Assembly: GCA_013399305.1 (NCBI GenBank)
Contig: VXAI01000019.1
Span: 6,054,517-6,118,516, forward strand
Reading direction: 5' to 3'
Origin: Rostratula benghalensis
Lineage: Eukaryota > Chordata > Aves > Charadriiformes > Rostratulidae
DNA length: 64,000 nucleotides
The notes under the pieces were generated by a model. That model did not search any database and was not told where the DNA came from. It saw nothing but the letters and a program-made list of their open reading frames with translations. Numbering within the stretch: position 1 is the first letter of the stretch; every line of letters starts with the position of its first letter. Positions 24,832-37,000 of this stretch are shown here, in pieces. Position numbers and translations under genes: made by a program.

Positions 24832-26809
24832 TATACACATTTCCAATTTGCTGCACTTCATGTTGAAATTTCATATATGCACTGAAGGGCTGAAAACAGC
24901 CTGTTCAATGCAGGAGAAAAAAAAAAAAGAAAAGAAAAAAAGAAGTGGGGAAACCCCCAACATACTTGGAGATAAACAAAGCAACAAATAAATGAAAAGA
25001 TGAAAATATAATTTCCCCCTTAGTGTTTCTAGTTGGTCAGTCCCTTGATGTCTTTATCTATTCTTCTAAGAGTCCCTCACTGAGTTGGTGGAAACCTTTT
25101 AACGTTTAAGCATTTTGTTTCCTTCAGGTTATATCTGCAAAAATTAAATTAGGTTTGGTGCTAGCAATTACTCCTCCCTATCTGCCACGTCGCTGGGTGC
25201 TATTATATTGGGAGCAGACCTGGAAAAAAAAATCACAACCAGCATCCTAATAAATATGCAATTTTCTTCCATACTGGGGTTTTGTTACAATACAACATGG
25301 GGTGGTACATCATGCTTTTGTGTAGCTGTTTTTTTTATACTGAACGCTGAGAAAACATGAAGATTTCTCTAAATTCACGTGGCAGGTGAAGGGTAAGGAA
25401 GGGAATGTACGTTGGCTGCTAAACATCCCCAAGAAAAGGGTAAGCATATGGTGGCAAAGCAATATGTGGTTTCAGAAAGAGAGGATTTCAGGCAGAAGAA
25501 ATTACTTATGCTGGGAGGTTAAGGAAGTGACTATACTTATGTTAGAACTGTGGAAACATTAAATATGAATGAAATGCAGAAATAGCTTAAGGAAAGGTAG
25601 TAACAGGCTAGAAGCAAAGGATGTGACAGAAGAGAGCTCTGGGAATGAAGAACACCGGTAACAGAAGAGACAAAGAGGTAAACTGACAGAGAGGAACATT
25701 TAGGATTTGTAAATGAGCTCTGCCAAAAGAGCAAAGGAATGTTCACTGGGGTGGAATTGGTGAGTGACAGGCAGGCAAGGAAACTTTGGGGAAAGGGCAC
25801 CACAGAAATCTACAACAGAAAACGTCTAAAAGATTCTAGAACCAAAGCATATTTTTCAGCTATACTCTAGATTAAGGATTTCAGAAAATTAAGAAAAAGA
25901 GACAGAAAACAGAGAGGAGAAAGAATTGGCTGAATCAGAAAAAAATGAAGAACGAGGAGAGAAGCAGAATATTACGCCAATGTTTAGAGTAACTTCTTTG
26001 TGTCAAAAAAAATCATGCGGATGGCTGAGGAAGAGGTATGCAGTTAAAAACGATTGGGTTTATGCTGCAGAAGATAAAAGGACAATAATCTTGACAAAAA
26101 TTGTTCTCCATTCTGCAGGACAGTACAAACACAGAAGCAAGCTGTGTGCTGAAAGAAGTAGGATAAAAATTCCAGAGGATAAAAATTATGGGCCATGTCC
26201 TGTGCTTAAATCAAGACTGAATGGTGATATTGAGCCACCAGCTGGAAGTCCCAGTTTGGTCTGAGCAGCCTCGGGGCATTTCTTTCTTATATTGGCCCCC
26301 CAGCGATCGCTCTGCCAATGAAAAGATTGAGCTGCAAAAAAACCCAAACCCATCCTGGCTTATGTTCCCCCTACTTAACGAGGAAGAAGTCCATAATGGC
26401 CGTATATCAAATATCATTGTTTTTAAATAGACTAACACAACCAATTGTGCAGCTGATGCACAGAGAGATTTCAGCCGTCTTTTATCACGCATCCCAGAGT
26501 ACTTGCACGAGAAGGAGACCATTTCTTATGCAGGAAATAGCCTTATCTGTCATCATTTTTCTTCGAGGTGGAATTTTTTTGCTTTCTACCATTTTCTATT
26601 TAGGCCTTGTCTTGCATTTTTGAGCAGCTCGGATCATAAACTCTCTTAGAACGGGCAATAGCGTATTTAATCTGAACCACGAGGAGACCAGAAAGCCAAA
26701 TAAAATGCGTAAAATAAGTAATTGGAAAGGACTTGTTTTCCTAATGTAAAACAAGCTGAGTGAGTTTAAATAGTCTAAACAGTCATTACAGCCTGGCTGT
26801 GATGTGTTC

Positions 26810-27060
26810 TTTCCTCCGCGCTCGCCGCAGCATTTCTTGTATTATTATAATGGTTTTCTAGAGCAATAAATTACAGACGCAGAACCAACCGCTGAAAAGC
26901 GGAGGCGGCTCACGCAGCGTGATGCAAATCACACCCTGGGATGCTGTGTGTCTGTAACAACAATTCCATCAGGGGCTGGAGCCCTGGGATCCTGCCCACC
27001 GTGGTATGGTTTCTCTACGTGGCACAGAGCAAGGGAAAGATGGGAGCTTCCACCGCCGAG
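26810..27060. other. CpG-rich patch with an octamer site
   Basis: About fourteen CpG dinucleotides fall within 250 bp, ten of them in 26815-26925, in a window where CpG is otherwise sparse. It contains a 5-bp stem with a 4-nt loop (26889-26902) and GTGATGCAAATCAC at 26919-26932, which holds the POU-factor octamer ATGCAAAT. It is too small for a classical CpG island and no promoter or open frame is attached. It could be regulatory, or just a GC-rich island. Confidence 0.4.
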
Positions 27061-27270
27061 CCCTTAGTTCTGCAAATCTTTGCCTCCGTGCTTGAACTTT
27101 GCACGTGGGTGTAGTTTTCTCCTAACTCTGTGGATATATAACGTAAGGAAATTCATAGTGGGACTCCCAAAAGACACGGCCATCTGACAGCTGTTTAGCA
27201 GATAACGAGGAATAAACTGGTGGTTTCTCACTCTAATTCCTTGCAAAATGATCAAAACATCACAACGCCT

Positions 27271-27294
27271 CCCCCCCAGCCCCCCCCCCCCCCC
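27271..27294. repeat. C7 and C15 tracts
   Basis: Runs of seven and fifteen C are separated by AG. The reverse strand is a G-run able to form G-quadruplexes. Homopolymer length may be unreliable in the assembly. Confidence 0.9.
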
Positions 27295-28361
27295 TCAACA
27301 CCCATTACAAGCAGAAGACATAGTCTGGGCCACTGAATGAGGTAAAGGATTCAATAAATGGAAATGGTTATCTTCTAAATCAAATCTCATTAAATTATGG
27401 GAAATGATTGATTCCAAAACGCCACTCTGCCTATTCAAGCAACCCAGATGTTCAAATCTCTGTGCTAAGTAAATGTACCTGTTCATTTAATTAAGCCAGA
27501 TGTAATAAAATATTAAAGGTAAACACATCCTTTCTTGACTTTAATGAAAATCCTCTAACAAAACAAGAGTCAGAATTCATTTTTCTACTACTCAAAGTCA
27601 GTATCGTTAGGATTCATACGACAGAGAATTAGAGATGTGACAAACCCGAATGATGAATCCCATGGAAAATCTGGCAGCTCCATACTAATTCTGAAAAAAA
27701 GCCAAGCTGACTTCACAAGTTCATCTGGAAAAGATTTCTCTTTGAGAACATATGGCTCGCAACTGTCCATAAAACTTTTTATTTTGCGCTGCAGAAGATG
27801 GTATTTATAACATGCACCGTGTGTACATTCCAGTAGGAGAGCCAGATGTGACAACCTACTTCTCGGGACACGGGGGAAGGCACAGAATCCTTGACTCAGG
27901 ACCAGCAGGTGGAGATGGAGGTGGGATATTTCCTTCTCCATGCTCCAGTGCCATTCATCACCCCATTGCACCCAGCACAGAGTACAAGTAGTTTTCTGGA
28001 TTAATTTAATAAATGAATTTTAGAATTTTATAAATCAATACTCTTTTTTGGAACCAAACCCTTTTCTCCTCCTGTTCCCCAGGAGCTACTTCACTTCATA
28101 TACCGAGCTTGGCTTCAGAGGGGTGGTTATGTATTAAATCTTTGGTTTTCTATGTAAAGGCTCTAATTAGTTCATAAAGATTGCTGGACATTTTTGATAT
28201 AATCTTTTTCATCCAGCAGTGATTCATCAATTGAGTTTTAATTCAAGGAAAACGTGGTTGAAAATGGGGCCTTGAGGCATGAATAATTCCTGTTCTTTTC
28301 TTTCTTACTGACAGAATTTACATGATTTTAAAATGATAATGTTTCTGTTTGCCAGAAATCC

Positions 28362-28541
28362 AGATGAAGAGGAAGGATAAGGGGAAGGGTAAAAGGAAGG
28401 GTAGGGAGGGGAAGGAGGGGAAATGGAAAGGAAAAAGGAAGAGGNNNNNNNNNNNNNNNNNNNNNNNNNNNNNNNNNNNNNNNNNNNNNNNNNAGGGAAG
28501 GGAAGGGAAGGGAAGGGAAGGGAAGGGAAGGGAAGGGAAAA
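28362..28541. repeat. GGGAA purine repeat with a 49-N assembly gap
   Basis: Degenerate purine sequence (aaggggaagggtaaaaggaa type, 28362-28444) leads into 49 N at 28445-28493. This is followed by about nine exact GGGAA units at 28494-28541. The plus strand is almost pure purine across the tract. The gap sits inside the repeat, so the true length is unknown and the 49 N may be nominal. The open frames running through it are artefacts. Confidence 0.95.
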
Positions 28542-30846
28542 GAGAATTAAGACAAAGGGGAGAAATGTATATTCTGGGAAAGATTATCATCTGAGCCTTC
28601 CACATGTTATTTCCAGCCATTCAACAGATACTCCACTCCCTCTCTTTTCACAAGTGCTAATTTTCTCAAGTATAACATCCTGCTAGTTTGCCCTATTTAC
28701 TAATTTTGTCATAACTGGCAGGAATTTCTTTAGTGGCAACACCTGAAAGATGTTTGGTGCTTCACTTTGCTCCTGTTTTCTGAAATTCTTGTATTACTTT
28801 CAGAGGCTTATGCTTTACCACAGTGGAGACACTTGCTACAACTGGGAAGAATGAAAATGCTAGGATTATTTTCTGTATCATATTGATTACAGGTTGTGAG
28901 GTATTAGGTATTGCTACTTATTTGGCTTAGTTACCAATTATTATGCAGTTCATCTTCCACCAAAGACTTTGATGCAAAGCTATAAATATACTTAAAGGAG
29001 TTTCTTTTTCATAAGAAAACGATAAATTTCTGAATAGACTTCTTAGCCACACTGAGCAATAGCTATATGTGCTGTAACTTGCTACGCAACACACAATAGC
29101 TTGATGTATTTCAGTATGTCTAGCTTGTTTTTGTAATATTATGTAGAATATTCATTTGACATGCAAGAAAATATCCATAGAAACAGCCTGCGAAATGCAT
29201 CAAAATGTATGTTTGAGGAATCATGTCTTTTGGCATAAAGATACATTTGTTCCTTATCTGCAACTGGTTTGCATTATCAGAATAAATTTAGAATAACCCT
29301 CAAAATCACAGGGTTTCATAAGGTTTAGGAGAGTGAATATGAAGGAACCTTCACCTATGGCCCCAGGGACATGGAGGTGTGTAACTGGGACCTTTGCATT
29401 TCCCCAGTCCTGGTCCTGCTGTGGATCTCCTGGTACAATTTATGGCTGCAGATTACTCAGTTTACAGGTTGGTATATATCATCCATAGATCAGAAGGGTA
29501 TAAAAAATCTGGCTTCTAATTTCAGCCTTTGCCAGGCTACTCCCCTTTCACAGCCACAAAGTACAAGTGATGGGGCATTAGTCCTGCTACTGAGAATTTA
29601 TCAGTGTACCATTTCAATGTGTTATAATCTTAGCCATTTCATTTTGTGAACAGATTCAATTAACTTTAAAACCTCAAAAACCAAATAAAATGATAGTTGA
29701 ATCACAATTTTTTTTTTAAGGAATTTCCCCAGATCCTTTTCTTGATTTGGATAGGAGAAATATGGCAAATTCCATACTTAAAACCTAATCATTTATAAAA
29801 AAAAAAAAAGAGAAGCTAATTAAAAATATAATAAATGAGTATAACCAATAAAACTTTCAAAGGCCCATCCTTAATGCACCACAGTGTCACAAAAATTTTT
29901 ATTACGCATCAAAATAAATTAAAAAATCTATAAGGATTCTTAAAGTATTGATGCTCACGGTGACACTCAATGTATTGTAAAAATTTGGGTACATCAAATA
30001 TATTTTGCCAAAAAAAAAAAAAAGTACATGAAGAAGAGGAACTTTAAAGCATTTCAGAATACTTGAAAAGAGCACAACTGCAATCTGGAAATTCTGAATT
30101 CTGTCAGATTTCTTTAAATGGGAAATTGGAACAGCTTGGTTGTGTCACATTGCAAAGTGAAATACAGTTAAGATATTACAATAATTATACAGTTTAAATA
30201 AGAAATTATTACTGCCAAAAAGCAATGGAAAATGAACTGCAAAGACCATATATTATTTATAAATGAGAACTGTTTATACCTGGGAAAAAAGCATTGATTC
30301 CTATATACAGGTTTTCCTCTCTCAATCATCCAATTCCTATCAATAAAAAAAATAACTTTTAAAGGAAAATACAGCTCTGGGCCTTTTTTTTTTTTTTTTA
30401 ATTTGAAATATTATTGTCACTGACCAACACATACAATTCAAACAAAATTAAATGCCTGGGACAATAACGCAGCAGAAAGAGGCAATGCAAAACAACCAGT
30501 ATTTAAAAGGGGGCAATTTCAATTTTCCCTCTGCTCTGAGAAATCTCTGAAATTGCTACGAGAAGATATTAGAAAGGCAGGAGGTGAGATGTTGAATTCC
30601 AGATGGAAATGCACAACAAAATATTTGAGAGTGCTCAGTGCTGACGTACAACAGAAATCCAGAAATGGATTAACTCCCCGAGACCATATGGGCAGAAAAT
30701 AACATGAGTTCTGTGCGCCAACATAAATGTAGTCGGGTGAGGAAAGAAACAGAAGCACGACTCAAAATAACTACGACAGAGAGGTTGTAAAGCAGGGGAA
30801 TAACAAAAGGTCACCATCATGAAAGTGGAACCAGTAAGATTTTGAA

Positions 30847-31262
30847 ATCATAGAATTGTAGAAACGTAGAATGGTTAGAGTTGGAAGGGACCTTGAAGAC
30901 CATCCAGTTACATCCACACCTCCCACCAGCCCAGGTTGCTCCAAGCCCCATCCAGCCTGGCCTTGAACCCTTCCAGGGATGGGGCAGCCACAGCTTCTCT
31001 GGGCAACCTGGGCCAGGCTCTCACCACCCTCACACCAAGGAATTCCTTCCCAATATCTCCTCTACATCTCCCCTCTTTCGGTTTCAAACCATTCCCCCTC
31101 TCATCCTATGTCTCCCCTCCCTGATCAAGAGTCCCTCCCCATCTTTCCTGGAGCCCCTTTAGGGACCGGAAGGGTCCCTAAGGTCTCCCCAGAGCCTTCT
31201 CTTTTCCAGACTGAGCCCCCCCAGCTCTCTCAGCCTGTCCTCACAGCAGAGGGGCTCCTCTA
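30847..31262 (-). mobile_element. CR1 LINE 3' fragment, subfamily C
   Basis: The plus strand starts with tail units (tcatagaattgtagaaacgt), then gttggaagggaccttgaaga, cctcccaccagcccaggttg, ccccatccagcctggccttg, cacagcttctctgggcaacc and ctctctcagcctgtcctcac. It is about 415 bp, reverse-oriented and 5'-truncated. It shares its diagnostic text with 38407-38832 and, inverted, with 22588-22966. Confidence 0.95.
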
Positions 31263-32282
31263 CAGAGCGTGTGCTTAAAGCCCAGAAGACTTTTGAAAAT
31301 CTCCTGCAGCAGGCAGGGTTATTACTACCAGTGATGAAAAATCTTATTTTGCCACAATGACCATCAATGAACAAAACGGTTAGAAGGGACTTAGAAAGCT
31401 GAAAGTTAAATACTGGAATAGTTAATGTTTAGACAACTGCCCTGTAGAATGGAATGCAGAACCCCTTATGAGAAATGAAGGCTCCTGATGCAGGACATGG
31501 GAAGTTTTGTCCTTCAAAACAAAGCAGATGATTCAAAGCCTGAGCTGGGGGTCATGCAGGGGAAACCCAGGCTCTGTGCAGGTATCTGCAGCATCTAGAT
31601 AAGGGGGAAGTGCAAAGACAGGCTGTTTGAAACTTCTCTTAGAGGCCTAAAATCACAGGGAACTGGAATTTAATGAGGTTTCTCCTTCAACTTGGGATCT
31701 TCACTCTGGGAACATCGTTAAAAATTTGAGGCTATAAGATTTTTATTTTTTTTTTTTTATTCCCTTTCCTGTGCTATTTCAGGAGGATGCTCTCCCCTTC
31801 TGTTTAATGTCTGTTCTGGGAAGAAAAAGGTTTGTCTTTATTCAGGGGAATTGCCCTGGGGAGAGGGTGGAAATGAGGAATATAAAGGTGCTGACATGTA
31901 GTATTTTTATGTAGTTATTGCATAGGGAAAAAAATAAGAGATAGTGCTGAAAGCCAAGCTTTTTTGTTCCCGCCCTACTGTTTTTGTTACCAGCCTACAA
32001 ATTTAAACTTGTATTTTTGCCATTTTGCTGGCCTGCAGAAAATGAATTCTATTCTGCACAGTGCTTAATTTTAGGAGGAGATGAAGAGTTTTTAACTGCA
32101 TTTCTCGAGCCAGAAATGGCATGTAGCATCCAGCGTCTATGATATTCTTTAAGTAGGCAGATGTAACCCCAGAAGCTTTGATGGACTGATTGACTTCTTG
32201 GACCTGCACAAAACCACAGGCTCCCTAAAAGTGATGAGGAATGAATAAGACACAAAATTACTCAGTTTCTCTCAAACCAAGG

Positions 32283-32283
<1 letters not shown>

Positions 32284-32316
<33 letters not shown>
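32284..32316. repeat. T33 homopolymer followed by an unresolved base
   Basis: Thirty-three consecutive T, the longest homopolymer in the window. The single N at 32343, 27 bases downstream, fits read-quality loss after the run. Confidence 0.95.
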
Positions 32317-33752
32317 CATGCAAAGGAACATGACCTATAGTTNTAGTTACTTTAAGTTTGAGGTCAAAAGCCAATGTATTTGGAACTAAGTTGCCTCCAG
32401 AGTAAGAAACTGCTTGGTTCCCTTTTTCCTGACTTTTGGTAGGTCAAGAAATGCAGCTCAGGAAGTGTTAGGCAAAAATATCTATGCACCTATTTATACC
32501 CCTAACGTCTAGGACAACAATCACATCTGTCAAAGGGCTCATTTAAGCTTGCAAAGATTTCCAAGATCCTAATTTTACCTGCTACTATGCAGCAGGTATC
32601 TAAAAAAATTGTAGTATCATCTCATTTGCTCAAGAAATAGGTATTTCCATAAGCAGCACACTTATAAAAAAAAAAGGTTTTCTGCGGCTTTCATTCTAAC
32701 TCTCTAATATCTAAGGAATTTCACTAGTACAGTTAAGCTAATTTTACTCCATCCATATAACTGAGACATTAATTTGGATCTCTCCCCTCTGCTCAAACAT
32801 CTATTTTTGGGAAATTGTTTTCAGATACTCAGTCCTCTGCTTTATTTGTCTAAATCTGGTCAACAGGGTTAACAGTTTTGATGTATTCAAAACATGATGT
32901 AAAAAGCTAACATAAAAGCCAAAGTTACTTATTATCAGTTATTGGAGGAAGCCTTGTGGGTTTTTAATCCATAAAGTGGCAGCATGTTGTCCCAAATCTT
33001 ACTTTATTCGGTGTTTCCCATGCATATCAATTAACAGTTCACTGTTAACAAAAGTGTGAAAACACACAAAGCATAAGATAATTTCAGGTGACAGATTTCT
33101 CGCTTCAGGGCTGTGCATGAAAAATTTAACAATTCTTAGGTAAGCATTTATCCTAAAAAGCACTTTCCTCTCTAAAGGCTGTGCCTTGGCAAGAATTTGA
33201 GGTCTATACCGTGCTGGCATTTTGTAACTTTCCTCATTTCATAACATTTGATAACACTCATCTTTCTTATTTGCACCTACACTTTGTTAAAAGTAAGACC
33301 TTGTTGCTATTTAGGTCATAAAAATGTTACTTTTGTGTTATTCAGTGCGAAGAAGTATGGAATCTATAATAGATAATGCTGCTTTTATAGAAATTGGGAA
33401 AATTTTAATTTTTCTGGGAGATTTTTCTTACTGAGACCTGTTGCCAATTAAGATAGTTTTGTACTAGAGAACATGTAAATTTAATCAAAAAAACCCTTTT
33501 ATGCCTACTTATCTGGTATCTGCTTTACATATTATAAAATGTTCCATGTTTTAAATTATTTCTCTTGTGCACTCAGTATTTCCTTTCCTCACTTCGAACC
33601 CAAATGTCTAACATGAAATATTCTAAAGTTTGAACCTCATTAAAAAAACTGCATCTGCAGTTAAAAAGATTAAACCGATATTCATTTACCTCCTTCATTT
33701 AAACGACAGTATTTATTCCACTTCTGCAAACACCAGGTGACTGCTTTCATTT

Positions 33753-33777
33753 AATTGAAATTTTTCAAATTTCAATT
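33753..33777. repeat. 11-bp inverted repeat with a 3-nt loop
   Basis: AATTGAAATTT at 33753-33763 and its exact reverse complement at 33767-33777 are separated by TTC. AT-only stems like this arise fairly easily in AT-rich DNA, so little weight is given to it. Confidence 0.85.
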
Positions 33778-33849
33778 CAAAGTCAAACTGCAGTTGCAAA
33801 ATCACATTATAAACAGAAATAGGGGGCCAATCCTTTAACCCTGTATTTG

Positions 33850-34090
33850 CAAGGACATACACAGGCCATTGGATTGGCATCCTCTGGCAAAGGGAGCTCC
33901 AGCATTCCCAATTGCTTTACTGGTTAGAGGGAGCATGTGCCTGGCATGTTTCTCTCTACCATTTAAGTTATCCATGCAAGGACCTTCCTTATGGCATGGT
34001 TGCTCCATTTCCCTAAAAGCCTTTGAGGAGGGGATTTGTTGAAGGCCTTTTGGAAATCCATACACGCACCATCAACCAGATGAGGCTCTC
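33850..34090 (-). mobile_element. ancient LINE reverse-transcriptase remnant
   Basis: Read on the reverse strand from about 34075 to 33970, one frame gives MDFQKAFNKSPPQRLLGK, followed shortly by KVLAWIT and a stop. This resembles the reverse-transcriptase block around the first catalytic aspartate in CR1/L2-like LINEs (DFxKAF, then P-H-x-R-L-L, then a KVLxWI-like stretch). The D is kept. Frame breaks and stops follow. The DFQKAF form differs from the YLDFRKAF form of the CR1 at 42818-43522, so an older LINE lineage is likely. The outer bounds are approximate. Confidence 0.6.
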
Positions 34091-37000
34091 CCAATCACAG
34101 GACATTCATCCACATACTTGGACTTTTACAAGTAACATTTAATTAAAAAAAAAATAAATAAAAATTACACTTGCCTAGCAAAAAAAGTCTTTTCACTGTT
34201 TCCTAGTGATGATCCATAAAGCCTCTGTTTTAAATTTCCAGGCATCATATTTCAAGAGAAAAGGATTTGGTTGCACTACCAGCTCTAATAGAGGTGTGAA
34301 GTTAAGAATGATACACTAGGCATCTTCTAAAAGTGACTATAAATAGCTTTAAAAGTAATGTAAACTTCAGTATAGTGGGGGAAATCTCATCATCATTTTG
34401 GTTAGGGAGGAATAAGCTTTTAGTATGCAAATTAGCAAGAAAAACCTTTTGAAGAAATGCATCAGGTTAGAGATGTAAATGAGGCCTAAAATGTCTCATT
34501 AGGTTTTGAATAGCCCTTTTCTTTTGTTGCAATTTTTTTTTTCCCTTTTTGTTTTCTAAGCATTATAAATCTTGTGGGCTTTGGGGGTAATTTTCTTGCT
34601 TGAGTAAACCAGCAAGGGCTTTTCCAATAATAAATTAGCAAATGCTTCTCCAGGCTCAATCCTGCGTGAAAATATACAGGAACAGTACTCCATACTTTCA
34701 TTTACGGAACATTTCTTAGTTTTGTCCCCTGCCATTTTGTTGATATTATTTCTAATGACTGCAGCAAATTGTGTAATACTTTTGGTATGATTAATAATTT
34801 ACGTTTAGATTGAAACCCAGTATCTGGTGCTTACTACAACAAATTATACATACAATTTATCTCCACTGAGAAAAAGACACCTGAAAATTTGTGGTGCGAG
34901 ACTGCTTTACTATCAAACAGTTCTTTAGTAAAAAACCCACTTAGACTATTATTTTAAACAGAAATCCTTACAAACCTGGCTGAATATACCTCTTCCAGTT
35001 CACCATAGTGTGATTCACTGTAGATAACTCTTTTCTCTGTGATTCTTTCCCAAAATAAAAGCCTTTCGGTGCAATTGCCTGATGTCGGTGTGAGTTTATA
35101 TCACAAATGGTTCACTTCTACTTTTAAAACTTCTAATTTTGAGCAGACTACATTATTGAAACAATATCCTGTAATATTTATAGCAATAAAAATACTCAAA
35201 AGAACTGTCTTTAGGACAGTTTATAAAAAAGTTTTGGCACAGGCACTTTTTCCACAAAAAATCTACTACCTAGATCAAACCACATTGCACTAAATGCAGG
35301 ATGATCCCACAATAGAAAAGGGCTTATTGTATTTCTTATATTTTGAATTTCAAGGTTCTATGAAATCGTGCTTAGAATGAGTTTAAGGCCTGTTAATTAA
35401 GTGAAGATGAAGTTTTTCTTACATATGAAACATAGAATTTTTTCTTAAATATATATTAAATATATACCTTTACAAATCAATCATACCAAAACTCCATTAG
35501 TGAGCAAACAATTTCTGATGGCTCTAATTATTTTCATTTTATTGCTACACGTATATATATCTGTGCATTTACACTCACACACACACATATGTAACATGAT
35601 GGTAAATTTAGCTTCCCCAAAATATTTAACGTGTGTCCACCATCTCCTTAAATAAAATCAGTCTGCTGGGTGACCAGTTCATTTGTTTAAAATAAATATT
35701 ATTCTTTATTTAGATAGCAGTGATACTGTATTTAGTAGATAGGTAACATTTTGGTGTGATTACTTTTTTTAAGGGTACTAATCCTGTTTTTTCAGGAAGT
35801 GGAAACTTTCCCTTTGACATACCGTACTCTGTGGATTTAAGTTTCTTTCCTTTTTTCTTCCCTTCATGCTTAGCAAATAACTTGGAGCCTTAAATGAAAA
35901 ATAGATATGAGAGATTGCAGTAACTTCTCTGACTCTGGCCAAGTGATAAGAAATGGATTCTTTTTTCTTTAGCTAATTGCCCACTTCCAAGGAAATTTCT
36001 TTCTCCCATGAAATCTTTGCCTGGGGACCACGGTATAGCAGGAATCTAAGAAACGTGCATGCTTCTAAATCAACTATGTTGAGGATGTTTGAGTGGTTCT
36101 TGAAGGTTAAAATCCTATGCTGGCGTAAAATTTTGCTGTTTATTGACTGAAATCTCCTGTATTACCCGTAGTTACTGTCTAGCGGGTCTGTGCTTGTTGC
36201 CTGGATATAACAGAATGTGAAATTTTAAGAATATAAACAAATCCTTTAATGTTCTTGGAGTTAGAGAGTTGCTAATGTGGCAACAATCGATACATGCTCT
36301 CTGTGCTAGGAGAGAAGACGTAATAAGATTATGGCCCCGCAATCTCTAGCATTTACTTTTGTTCCTAATCACTTTGCAGTGCAGAGATACGGAAACAATA
36401 TGGGAGATCTTGTCAGTTATGATATAAAATATTTGTCTGAACACATGAAAGGAAAAAAAAAAAGTATTTCTAAACAAATCACACAAGTTTTAGCCCTGGA
36501 CCAGCAAAAAGATTAGGATGAATAAAACTTTTCACTAGAGTAAAATCTCGCCGGAGAGATAAATAAAATTACTCCTATTTAAACATCAGCACATCTCCCA
36601 GTTATAAAGGAAATGGAATTATATAAACATATAATTAATATGTCTCCTAATCCCAGCATTATTTTTCTTAATATGTATTTATGAGTATTCTTTTGAAGTA
36701 TTCATTATAGACAGTGTCTTCCACAGATGGAACACCTTTCTTTTTCCTTTGCACAATCAATTGCTGTGGTTCAAAACCTGCTGGACATAATTTTTGTTAC
36801 AACCCATCACTGGGTATTCCAGATTAATTTACCACAGAATTTTGTAGGAGTCTTTTGTTGGGTGTTGCCCATGCTTATTTTTGTTTTTTTTTCTCTGGAT
36901 GAGATTGGTCTCACGAGGTCCTGCTACCTACTGAGAGATGTTCAGTGTGCTGAAATCTCACGGGCTACAATGGGAGTTGATTTTTTCCCAGTAAGCCTGA

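Larger units (their letters stand above)
23181..30846. other. long non-coding stretch with simple repeats and a CpG patch
   Basis: No gene recognised. It holds a short GA repeat (24049-24062), A runs (24135-24153, 24914-24944), a 21-bp tandem duplication (24790-24831), the CpG-rich patch 26810-27060, C tracts at 27271-27294, the GGGAA repeat with its gap, and A or T runs near 29801, 30010 and 30386. The reverse frame at 27588-27971 (127 codons) has no recognisable domain. No CR1 was found in these 7.6 kb. Confidence 0.5.
31263..33849. other. non-coding stretch with a T33 run
   Basis: AT-rich and without a recognised gene or transposon. It includes a T run at about 31747-31759, the T33 run at 32284-32316 with an unresolved base at 32343, and a small hairpin at 33753-33777. 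Confidence 0.55.

Noticed and set aside
27588..27971. Reverse-strand frame of 127 codons
   Set aside because: No domain or splice signal recognised.
28318..28686. Open frames through the purine repeat
   Set aside because: They run through N bases and GGGAA repeats, so no coding meaning.
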